NCBI GenBank assembly: GCA_964019135.1
Contig: OZ025252.1
Location: forward strand, 7,642,823 to 7,706,822
Direction: 5' to 3'
DNA: 64,000 bases
Source of the DNA: Arenicola marina
Taxonomy: Eukaryota > Annelida > Polychaeta > Arenicolidae
Below are positions 33,490 through 44,409 of the stretch, piece by piece. The notes under the pieces were generated by a model, which searched no databases, was not told where the DNA came from, and was given only the letters and a program-made list of their open reading frames with translations. A program made the position numbers and the translations under genes. Every line of letters starts with the position of its first letter. Within the stretch, counting starts at the first letter, position 1.

Positions 33490-33632
33490 ACCTTTATCAT
33501 GCACATAGTGCACATTTGTACAGATGGGGATCGAACTACGCACGGGCCGCTGGGGCTGGTCTGGCAGAGCACATTCGGTGCCGAACACTACTAGGTCAGT
33601 GTGTAACACGAAAGGGGATATATGTACATTAA
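33490..33632 (-). repeat. SINE-like tRNA-derived remnant
   Basis: The minus strand has AGTTCGATCCC (B box) at about 33529-33539, with a tRNA-like GACCTAGTAGTG upstream and a body continuing to CATAGCTTTC. There is no cloverleaf with correct acceptor pairing, so it is not scored as a tRNA. Confidence 0.4.
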
Positions 33633-34384
33633 AAAAGATTGAATGAAACAAAAATTAACAGAGGGTAGGTTAATAGCGCGCATGCAAGTGCTTAATTATT
33701 ATGACGGAAAATCTATCAGTATGTTGGTTTGCTATGACGAAATCGACATATAGCGGTCCCCTGGGTATGCCTGTGTGTGTGTGTGTATCTGTCTGTGCGT
33801 GCGATAACTGTCGACCATTTACAAGTATCGTTGCTGAACTTCGCCAACAGATGCCAGAAGTCAAATGTCAGGTCAAGTTCGTTAACGGGCAAAATAGGTC
33901 AAGTGTCGACGTCATGGTGACGTCGTACGTCCAAAACACATTTTCCGGTCTAACTGGCTTAATATTACAGCTAGAAACAAAAAATTAACGTCTATATACT
34001 CAGATCCTCAATATCTTTCTCGTTACTGCTGTCAAACAATATTGGCGCACGCGCAAATGAATTTATCCGAGTTACAAACCGAACGCTCAATATCGGAATT
34101 CTTACATTTCAACATGACAGACGAGAAAGAATTTGTCAAGCATAGCTTGAGAAGAAAGACGAAAATCGGGGTTTTGGAGACAATAGACCGATCCATACTG
34201 CGACTAAGCCCCGACGACGCTTGAGTCCTAATTGACAATGAAGTTAGAAGTACTCATCTGTGAAACTGCACCGACAAGAAAGTCACATGCTTTGATAAAA
34301 AGAAAAAGTGACGTGAGTAAATCGGTCTATGGACTATGTAGGGGGGGTGGGGGTGGGGTGGGTGTATTTGCGTTCCTCGGGATT

Positions 34385-34700
34385 GGGCTTTTTATTTGAC
34401 ATAATTCTTCGTGAACTGGGCCGACCGCCGTGATCAAGGATTTTCATTAATCGTGAAGTGGGAATTTTAATATTAAATTATCGTGAACTGGGAATTTTAA
34501 ATTGAAATAATCGTGAACAGGGAATTTTAATATTAAATAACTGTGAATGAGGAAATCGTCAATTTAGTATAGTGTATGCGCCTCTTCCATTGCATGCAGA
34601 GAGTTCGGTTTTTAATTCATCGTAACCTGGGAATAAAGAAATGTATTCTTCATGATCTGGGAACCCAACTCTCCCTTGCCCCCCCCCCCCCCCCCCCAAT
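34385..34700 (+). repeat. Dispersed repeat with internal subrepeats, copy 2
   Basis: Tandem units of about 30 bp (TCGTGAACTGGGAATTTTAA) followed by a segment matching the minus strand of 265-330, and ending in a C tract at 34680-34697. Confidence 0.65.
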
Positions 34701-35010
34701 GTTAAGAGCCATTGCGACTGCATACGAGCAATATGGATGGAGTTGCGGAGTCGAAACGTCGCCGATTCGTTATGCAGTCTGTCGAGGCAAATGACTAAGG
34801 AACAGGGTCAGATGACTTAAGACATGAAAGACTGCTTCAATATTTGCTTTTGTGTGGGTATAGTATGTGAATTCTACGAATTAATTTACCCACAAGCTGG
34901 CCTTTAATAGTCTCTTTATTGGTTAAAGTTGCATGTCGAGCTCTTTCCCGCCAAAATGCTCCCGTAGGGTCCCATGTTAAATTTTGGGAATTTTTAGCGG
35001 GAAAACTATG

Positions 35011-35945
35011 CGTGATAGGCAAAATGTGAAGGCGGTTTCCATATCCAAGTCGACGTTTGCCCGTCGTTTGCAACTAATCCCGACTCTCTAGCGTCGCTAT
35101 TAAGCGAACGGCGGCCATCGCAACCCCGAAAGAGTGCCGGTCCATATCGCCGTTGACTCATAATGGGAGCGTCGGCATGGAGGGGGGTGCACCTCTTGCG
35201 AGCGCTCTAGCGGCCAAACTAAGCGTCCTAGAGCATTTCTGAGGTGGTTTTCATAAGTCTAGCTCACATTTCTCTCTCCATTCATGGCAAATCTGGGCTC
35301 CCTATCTCAAATATTAACCGAGTTATGGCCTTGCAAAGTTTAAAACGCCACTTGACACGTACGCTGAATATAGATTGGCCGATTACTCAAAAATCGTTCA
35401 GTATTCGGAAAATCTGAGCGAGTACTGCGTCTCCGCCTCTCCCTGACGAATACTCTCAAACAAACAGCGAATCTCTAGACCCGATATTAACGGAGTTACG
35501 CGGGAAAATCTGTTTCGTGACCTTGACCTTGTTGTGACCTTGACTTTGGAAGCATGACCTTGAGCAATATAGTTATTCGTGCCCAATTATTGATGTCATG
35601 TAAAAGGCCAGGTGGCGTTTGTCTCACTTGTACCCTTCACGGAGAAATTGAGACCATTTTCCGGCCAAAATGCTGCCGTAGGATCCCATGTTAAATTTTG
35701 GGATTTTTTTGCAGAAGAACTATTCGGACGATTTTCAAAATTGAAACACCATATACAAGGTACTTACGAGCCCAAATCGTGAATTAATTTTGACCGTCAT
35801 TAAGCAAACACTCGGAACGCTATAGCGATTTTGCCGTTTTTTGGTCCTATCTATCAATGGTTAAGCGAATTTCGAAAAATTCCTGTGACCTTGACCTTTG
35901 ACCTACATGGCCCATCTACTAAGTTGACCTGACGGTCGGCCGTGG
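35011..35945 (+). repeat. 935-bp direct repeat, copy 1
   Basis: Begins CGTGATAGGC and recurs at 36717-37650, 1706 bases away, at about 90-95% identity. It contains three TCAAGGTCA/TGACCTTGA motifs at 35517-35570 and a TGACCTTGACCTTTGACCT at 35886-35904. No coding frame. Confidence 0.9.
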
Positions 35946-35990
35946 CATTGTCTGTGCAGAACGAGGAGTCAATATCTCAAACTTTATGAA

Positions 35991-36011
35991 AAAAAAAAAA
36001 AAAAAAAAAAA
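35991..36011. repeat. Poly(A) tract
   Basis: About 21 A residues, just after repeat copy 1; possibly the tail of a retroposed unit. Confidence 0.8.
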
Positions 36012-36716
36012 TCTAATTTTTAAGTGCCCGTAGCGCGAAAACTTCGTCGTCCGACGTCAAATTTGATGTCAGTGACGCGAAAGACCTTGAGGAGCTGATT
36101 ATTTTGACACTAATTGCGGCTCTCTAGCTGCAATATTAAGAGCTAGAGTAGAAAATGTGTTTTGGACGTATGACGTCATCGTGACGTTGACCTTTGAGTT
36201 ATATTGCCCATCTACGAACTTGACCTGTCGATGGGCTGTCGGAATGTTTTGGTAAAAGAAGAGAACGATATCTTTAGGCACTCAAGAGATAATGCTCCGA
36301 CAGAAAAACAGACAGACACACAGACAGACAGACCGAGACGGTCAAGCAGAGCTTGAGAAGGAAGACGAAAATTGGGATTATGGGACCAATTCGACCATTT
36401 AAAGACCCATCGCCGCTCGCTCATTGGTTGTTCAGCCTGGCGTTCGAAACCATATCGCCCACTGAACGCTGTAGCGAGGCCAAATTGCTGGCTGAAAGCG
36501 CAAATTAGCCCAAAATGGAACCCCAGTATCGTGGTGTGCTGGATGAGCACCATCTAACGGCTGCTGTTCAACGCGGGCTATTTTTCCAGGTCGAGGGCGT
36601 CGTTTAGAGTGAATACGTTCAAATCCCGACTTTCTACGTGTCCTTGGTCACGCTCTAAACGTTGTTCTCGTACTCTTCATCGCTGAATTACGGAGCCCCC
36701 TAGCGGCGGAACTAAG

Positions 36717-37650
36717 CGTGATAGGAAAAAAACGAAGGCGGTTTTCATACCCAAGTCGACTATTGCCCGTCGTTTGCAACCAATCCCGACTCTCTAGCGT
36801 CGCTATTAAGCGAACGGCGGCCATCGCCACCCCGAAAGAGTGCCGGTCCATATCGCCCGTTGACTCATAATGGGAGCGTCGGCATGGAGGGGGGTGCACC
36901 TCTTGCGAGCGCTCTAGCGGCCAAACTAAGCGTCCTAGGGCAATTCTATCGCGATTTTGCCTCCTTAATACTACATCTGTCTCTCGCTTCATGCCAAATC
37001 TGGGCTCCCTAGCTCAAATATTAACCGAGTTATGGCCTTGCAAAGGTCAAAACGCCACTTGACACGTACGCTGAATATTGATTGGCCGATTACTCGAAAA
37101 TCCTTCAGTATCCGGAAAAATCTGAGCACATACTGCGTTACCGCCTCTCCCTGATGAATACTCTCAAACAAACAGCCAATCTCTAGACCCGATATTAACG
37201 GAGTACCGCGGGAAAATCTGTTTCATGACCTTGACCTTGCTGTGACCTTGACCTTGGAAGCGTGACCTTGACCAATATAGTTATTCGTGCCCAATTACTG
37301 ATGTCATGTATCTCGCCAGGTGACGTTTGTCTCACTTGTAACCTTCACGGAGAAATTGAGACCATGTTCCCGCCAAAATGCTGCCGTGGGATCCCATGTT
37401 AAACTTTGGGAATTTTTTGCAAAAGAACTATTCGGAGGATTTTCAAAATTGAAACACCGTATACAAGGTACCTGTGAATGCAATACGTGAATTAATTTTG
37501 AGTGTCATTAAGTACAAACTCGGAACGCTATAGAGATTTTGCCGATTTTTGTTCCTATCTATCAATGGTTAAGCGAATTGCGAAAAATTCCTGTGACCTT
37601 GACCGTTGACCTACATAGCCCATCTACGAACTTAGCCTGACGATTGCCAT
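36717..37650 (+). repeat. 935-bp direct repeat, copy 2
   Basis: Partner of 35011-35945, collinear throughout. It is followed by an ACAGACACACAGATT stretch and the hairpin GACGAAAATCGTAGATTCTCGTC (37754-37776). Part of the right half recurs again at 41838-42095. Confidence 0.9.
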
Positions 37651-38371
37651 TCCGCATGTTTTTGTGAATTTGGAAGTCGATAGCTTAAGGCATTCGAAAG
37701 ATAATGCCCCGCGTTACAAACGGACAGACACACAGATTCACCGAACACACCGACATAAGACGAAAATCGTAGATTCTCGTCTTAACGAGATGATTAGTTT
37801 CTTTGTTGTCAGTGAGTTCCTGCACGACGATTCGTCTAATGACTTTGATTTGACCATTACTTGTTCGTCTTGGTTACATAAAGCGAGACCACGTTCCACG
37901 GGTCGACGTATACGTTGTAGGGCCCCTGTGCCCACCCCCGCCCCACGCCCCCATTGGCCGCCACTGATTTACTGTGGCTTAGTGTGTCAGTGCAAGTCAA
38001 ACATACGAACTAATCTCATATCGCACAAAAGTATGATTAAAAGTTATGCTTACACGAAATGTCAGTACCCTTAACATTTCCTTATTAACGATTACAGACC
38101 AGTGAAGAAGTATCACACGTCCATTAAGTCAGAAATCGCGTATTTCTTGTCACTTCAACATCTTTTTTACCTGTCGGCCATTTTGGAATTCCTTGTGCAC
38201 CAGGCCCGTGAGGAGATTACTCGGCGCGGATAAATTGGTCACGTGACCTCATTCAGAGGTGCACTAGCTATCTTCGCGTTTGTTTTGGAATTCCTCGCGT
38301 TCGGCGTGCATGAAGTTTCTTTAAATCGAACTCACTCATAGTTTCACCTGCCACCGTGGTTACACTTCCGT

Positions 38372-38635
38372 CTCGCCAGAGTGACCGCGAGGCAACCCCA
38401 CACCCCTACCCTGTGTACTGCTCCTAGGTGTCGGCCGAGCCGCGAGGAGATTAGCCTGCGACGATTGAGGTGGGGAGGGGGGAGGGGGGTGGGAGGTGGG
38501 AGGGGTTGGTCGAGGGGATAAACCTGGACTTTGACTTTGATTTGTCTGGCGGCGATTGGACTTTTTGCTGTTGTAAACCCCATCTCGCTAGACTGACCGC
38601 GAGGGTACCCCACACCCGTACCCTGTGTACAGCTG
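38372..38635 (+). repeat. Direct repeat pair flanking a G-rich block
   Basis: 38372-38425 and 38583-38635 share TGACCGCGAGG, CCCCACACCC and TACCCTGTGTAC. Between them 38468-38507 is almost pure G with short T/A spacers and could form a G-quadruplex. Confidence 0.65.
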
Positions 38636-38779
38636 CCCCCTCCCCCTCCCCCGCGCCCCCACCTGATGTCGAGGTGACAGCGATTGCATCAGCATGGGAA
38701 GCTACGAAACGCTGAAATGTCCTTTAATAATCGGCCCACAACGTGACGGTTTAAATTAGAATGTAAAATTAAAAAAGCT

Positions 38780-39145
38780 TGGGTGTTGCGATAATTGAGT
38801 TGGTTGCTATGAAACTAACGTGCATGGTAGGGATGTATAAACTATAAATGTAGACCGAAGCTGAACAAACGGGCAGTTTGGTTTCAGCTGTCCACCGAGT
38901 GAGATCGTTGAGCCTGGGGGCGAAACTAAAGTGACTTTTACTTTGGGGATGCGGCCAACAATTGAGAGGAGGCTCACTATAGCGACAGTTTTGGAGCTGC
39001 CGGATCTTAGGGGTCAATATGGTTCTGAGGTATCAAATATAGATCTGAGGGGTCAATCTGGTTCTAAGGTGTCAAATCCGGATCTGAGGGGCCAAATACG
39101 TCGCAACTAAAGTCACAGTCAAGTCAATTGTTAAGGTCAAGATCA
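38780..39145 (+). repeat. Left arm of a 2.8 kb imperfect palindrome
   Basis: Inverted copy of 41270-41612: TTGGTTGCTATGAAA, GTGCATGGTAGGGATGTA, CAATTGAGA, GGAGCTGCCGGATCT. The inner part consists of GGATCTGAGGGGTCAAAT-like units, the same subrepeat as in the palindrome at 26042-29841, although the outer arms differ. Confidence 0.85.
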
Positions 39146-39231
39146 TTGTGGGGGCCGAAGACATAATCCGGATTTTACATCACCTACGGGTCACGCAATC
39201 TCCGTTTACCTTCTCAACGTTACATATATGT

Positions 39232-39794
39232 CAGGGGCGGATCCAGAAATTTCAAAAGGAGGGGAGGTATATTGCGTTTCAGATAGCGGTCTCCCTCAAA
39301 ACTGGGGGATCCACCAATTTTTTGACGACTGGGGTTCCGCGCAGAATTTTGAACATTCAAAACTGGACACTGGACCCCTACTTCTCACCTGATCCTGTCT
39401 TTTCACTCACAGGCGCTCTTTCTGTGTCACTCCCATCTCCTAGAGAACCGCCAAGGACGATTGGGATTTGGGATCTGGCCAGATTCTTATTCTGGATCAC
39501 GTTAGAAAACGGGCCATTCCATCTCTACCCCAGAGTGTAAGAGAGTCAGAATGCTTTGCTTTCCCACCACGCCTTTATACTAACATCGTTGCGTTAACTT
39601 CCTGTTCTAAATGTTGGTATAGAATAGAAGATTCTATGCCGAGATGTCCAAACAAATACATAGATATTTGTAACAGAGGGGTAGATGCTAGTCTCGCATG
39701 AGATGCATTGATGGACCTCATGCATACTTTTGGCCGAAAAGACCTGTATTAAAATTACGTTCCTGCACAGCCCAACGTGCTAGCTACGCCCCTG
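39232..39794. mobile_element. Possible hAT-like element (CAGGGGCGGATCCAG end)
   Basis: The left end CAGGGGCGGATCCAGAAATT is typical of the family at 57832. A candidate right end GCTACGCCCCTG lies at 39783-39794. No target duplication found, so the right boundary is doubtful. Lies inside the second palindrome. Confidence 0.35.
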
Positions 39795-40163
39795 CAATCA
39801 TTATAGTATCTTTAATGACGTAATCATTATATAGTCATCATAGACAGAACAGGCACACGAACTCTGGATCTGCCCGCGGGAACCAACCTGCCTAGTGTCT
39901 GATTGTGAAGCGATCCACGTACACACGTTTTCTATGATATCCTTGTAAATTGTTCTTTACTCCTATCTGCAGTCCTTGCTTGTGGACAGTGAGGCAACCG
40001 GTCCACCCCAACGCTGCGCCGAATGGAACTGTCCTATCGAGCGTCACGACCACTGATCATTAACTAAGAGATTTTATCGACCGTCAAGAAGTGCTAGGGC
40101 CATCCAGAAAGGAAGTTTTTGGTACTTATCTGATAATAGGTGGTTAATGGTCGATCGCTATTC

Positions 40164-40897
40164 TACGGAAGCCTATTAGGGCCATACATTTTTTTAATTT
40201 TGATCAATTTTTTTACGGAGCTTTAAAATCATAAAGGAATTATTTCCACCGGGAATAAATGATTTCAACCGGGAATAAATTATTTTAACCTGGAATTAAT
40301 TATTTCCACCGGGAATAAATTATTTCCACCGGGAATAAATGATTAAAACCTGGAATTAATTATTTCCAGGTGGAAATAATTAATTCCCGGTGGAAATAAT
40401 TAATTCCAGGTAGAAATAATTAATTCCAGGTGGAAACAATTTATTCCTGGTTTAAATCATTTATTCCCGGTGGAAATAATTTATTTCCGGTGGAAATAAT
40501 TAATTCCAGGTTTTAATCATTTATTCCCGGTGGAAATAATTAATTCCAGGTTTTAATCATTTATTCCCGGTGGAAATAATTAATTCCTGGTGGAAATAAT
40601 TAATTCCCGGTTGGAAATAATTAATTCCAGGTGGAAATAATTCATTCCAGGTGGAAATAATTAATTCCAGGTGGAAACAATTTATTCCTGGTTTAAATCA
40701 TTTATTCCCGGTGGAATTAATTTATTCCCGGTGGAAATAATTAATTCCAGGTTTTAATCATGAATTCCCGGTTTAAATAATTAATTCCCGGTTTTAATCA
40801 TTTATTCCCGGTGGAAATAATTAGTTTATGGTGTTTAAAGCTCCGTAAATTTTTTTATCAAAATTAAAAAAATGCATGGCCCTAACAGGCTTCCGTA
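40164..40897. mobile_element. 734-bp MITE with 6-bp target duplication and inverted internal arrays
   Basis: Ends TACGGAAGCCTRTTAGGGCC on both sides, inverted for about 60 bp, including GGAGCTTTAAA. The hexamer CTATTC abuts both ends (40158-40163 and 40898-40903). The interior is a degenerate array of about 20-bp units (AATTATTTCCACCGGGAATA) that switches orientation near 40370 (TAATTCCCGGTGGAAATAAT), so the element is nearly one long hairpin. No coding frame. Confidence 0.9.
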
Positions 40898-41269
40898 CTA
40901 TTCAGATCAAAGATAACTCACTAATGCAATGTAATTCGAGGGTTATTCAGCTGTTTAACGCTTTCCACGCACGGACGCCTTTTGGCGCCTTCACACTTAA
41001 GCCGCACAAACGCCTTTGGACGCCTTCACGCTTACCTCGCAGAAGCGTCTTTTGACGCCTTCACGCCTACGCCGCAGAACCGCCTTTTGACGCCTTCCAA
41101 CTAACTACCCATGCCATTTTAAGCCGAAGTTCCAGGTCTCTCAGCGAGAAACTTTCCATGGTGATACCTAGGGGTATACTTAACAGTAAAACGTTTCATT
41201 CAATGCGTTAACACGAGATTGCGTCGTAAAATGTAAAATCCGGATCGTCTTCGGTCCACTACAATTAAT

Positions 41270-41612
41270 GGCCTTGACCTTAATAATTGACTTGCTTGAC
41301 TTTTTTTGTGACGTATTGAGCCCCTCAGATCCAGATTTGACACCTTAGATACAAATTGACCCCTCAGATCTATATTTTGCATATTTGGTACCTCAGATCC
41401 GGCAGCTCTAAAACTGTCGCCATAGTGAGCATCTTCTCAATTGTTGGTCCCATCCGAAAAGTAAGTCACTCTTTTTCGCCCCCGGGCTCAACGATCTCGC
41501 TCGGTGGACAGCTAAAACTAAACTGCCCGTTTATTTAGTTTTGGTCTACATTTCTTCTTTCTACATCCCTACCATGCACATTTTCATAGCAACCAACTGA
41601 ATCATCCCACCA
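41270..41612 (-). repeat. Right arm of the 2.8 kb imperfect palindrome
   Basis: Reverse complement of 38780-39145 at about 85-90% identity. Confidence 0.85.
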
Positions 41613-41837
41613 CCCCAGACCATCTTCTACCACCCTTCCCCCGCCCCACCCCTCACAACAGTATGCCTACACTGGCACCGCGATCATTGGCACCGCTCGC
41701 GACAGTGAAGCGCCTCGCTGTAATGTTGTTATGATAAGATTAGCGAGCCGCGCTGTGTTGACATCTCGATAAGCCAATTGACCAGTCTCCGGCGACACAC
41801 CATGGATGTCAACCAGCTGTTTTTAATCGTTAATAGC

Positions 41838-42164
41838 TCTCGTAGGGTCCTATGTTAAAGTTTGGCATTTTTTGCAGACAAACTAATTAGGCGATTTGCA
41901 AAATTTAAAGACGTGATACAAGTTACCGACGGGCTCAATACGTGACATAATGTAAGGCGTCATTAAATGAAAACTGTGAACGTTATAGCGACTTTACCGC
42001 TGTTTGGTCCTATCTACCAATGGTTAAGGAACAAACAAAACAATTCCTGTAACCTTGACCTTTGACGTACATACCCCGCTAACGAACTTGACCGAGATAT
42101 GTCGAATACCTATCGATGGGTAAAGTTACAGAACAAAATGTTGCGTTTTGCGCCCTACAGAGAG

Positions 42165-42218
<54 letters not shown>

Positions 42219-42270
42219 CACAGACAAACGAACGAAGTGATAGATGCCGTAAAATCGAAGATTTTACGTC
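41838..42270 (+). repeat. Third, diverged copy of the 935-bp repeat, 3' half
   Basis: Aligns with 35672-35930 (TATGTTAAAGTTTGG, GGTCCTATCTACCAATGGTT, CCTTGACCTTTGACGTACAT), then a CA microsatellite and the hairpin AAAATCGAAGATTTTACGTC at 42250-42270. Confidence 0.8.
42168..42222. repeat. (CA)n microsatellite
   Basis: About 26 CA units with one CG interruption. Confidence 0.95.
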
Positions 42271-44409
42271 ATAATAAATAGAACACATTTTAGGGTGAAT
42301 GGTATACACCCACCCGAGGCCAATACAAGCCCGCGCAGCTAACACTGTGCGAATGCACTGACCTAGTGACCTGGCTGGCCGGGTAAACTTATCAGTAAGC
42401 TGGTACCCGACACTCACGCGCATACACGCAAAGCGGGTGTAACCCTGGAACCAAGCGTTTGGCATCAGGATAGGGCTTGAGCCAGTCAGTGCCGCTGGGT
42501 AGGGCAGCGACTGGTTCTGCGGACTGGGTGCGCTCGGTCGGGCCTCTGCGTGCGGGCCCCGTGCACTGTTTTAGTCAATTTCTAGTGTGAGTAAATGCAC
42601 GCGGGGAGTCACTTTCTCTGCGTGGGTCAGAGTTAATGAAATACACAGACAAGAATATTTTTTTAACTAACACTTAACTAAACGTTCTACGTGCTAGTTA
42701 AACACGCTTAAAGAACGAGCAAGACGTCCAATTTTTTTTTACTTTCTTGAACGTTGACTAGGAACCGGGGGGGGGGGGCAGCTAGACGTGTCTCGGGGAA
42801 ATATCGAAACAAAGTGAGCAGGTAAAACTGCGACTAAAGAATAAGAAATATATTTTATTACAAAGTATTTACATCGTACATCATCAACAAGTAGTCACAG
42901 GATATAATTGTTCGTCATAAATACAGATTGGTGCAGACTCCAATGGCGTAAACAAGGACATTACCATGGCAACCGCGTGGGTTTCTTACGCCGCTCACCG
43001 CATGAGGGTCAGCTATTTATCAAGGTCACCCAGACCTTCATTGGGACCCCCCAACAGTGCTACCGTATACTGACTAATAAATTTACTGGAGAAGAAGAAG
43101 ACTCACAGCGTTTACCATAGCAAAGAATTACCCAAATAATCATATGATAGCATTCCCAGTTTTCACTGCTAGGATACATGTGTTAAACGCCACAATAGAA
43201 GATGTGAAGCTGGTTGGGTGAAGGGCAAAACCCTTGGCAGAAAATGGTTCCTGATTGGAGAACAGTTGACTCAATATCTCACACACAAGTTGCATATAAT
43301 CGACTAGTAGGAAGCATCCGTCCTGTCTTTACCTTCCTGTGTGTGTACAAACGGCGCAGGGACAACACGCCACCCATGCCTAGTGGTTGCACACACTGTT
43401 ATTAGTCAATACTTTATCAATATTATGGCAGACCGTCAAGACTATACGAACCTGTTGTCGCTACAGTAGACCACGACCAGGAATGGAGCTGAACACAAAA
43501 CGACATAGGTGTTTCATTATGTACGCAATGGAAGTGTCCCGTATAGTTAATCGTGGTGACTGTACACTTACAATGCTACAGTGAAGAAATGCATGCACCA
43601 GCATTGCTGTTCAATGTACAATATATCTATTGGAGAGAGAGAGGGACCTCCACCCCATAGCCGACCGTGGAATTTTCTGTTGTCATATGAATAACTGACA
43701 GTACTTTCAGTCGAAGTTACCCGGAAGAAAGTAAGCCGAGTGTCCCTGCGGGCCCTCGGAACTGGCCTAGACCTCGGTATGGTGGATTGAGCCCAGTGCT
43801 CTGAAGTATCGTCACTGGAGCGTCGTTCCCAAGCCGTTTGCCCATCCCGTAACCGGCGTCAACAAAAGGCGATCCTGCCACAAAGCCCCTGCAGTACATA
43901 CATGCGATCTAACATAATGGAAGCACTAATTTCTCGTCACTAATGAAGCGCACCCTTCCATCGGAGCCAGCGTCTGGTGCGGTGCTATACAATGTCAGTC
44001 GCCATATTCACAAATTACACTGATTCAAAACATTATCACCAAACCTGTGACTCACTAAACTGGAAACGTTGCATCAGTCTAATTCAAGCGTACATATACA
44101 TGATCAGCTAATATGAGCGTTTGTTAACAAATTCCTATGTGGGTTTCCCTTTCACAGAGCCGCAGACCTCACTAATTACTTACACATCTTCAGATTTATA
44201 TATATATCAGTACATAAAACACGTGTTTGCGCGTCCGTCACGAGCTGGTTACTTGCTTACCACACCAGCACCATGGCAACGAGGACCGGCGCACGTGGCC
44301 GACCACGTGGCCTCTGTACATATCACCTATCACATAACGGCCGCATGTTAAACTGCGTCCGTTTTCTCTCCTCTCTCTTCTGGAGTGCGTCGAGATAATT
44401 CTGGAGTGT
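42271..44409. other. No coding sequence; possible Arp2 3' UTR
   Basis: No recognised frame. The right part should include the Arp2 3' UTR on the minus strand. No canonical AATAAA was located close to the stop. Confidence 0.4.

Noticed and set aside
42079..42465. 128-codon frame with a poly-Cys/Val segment
   Set aside because: The segment is the translated CA microsatellite.
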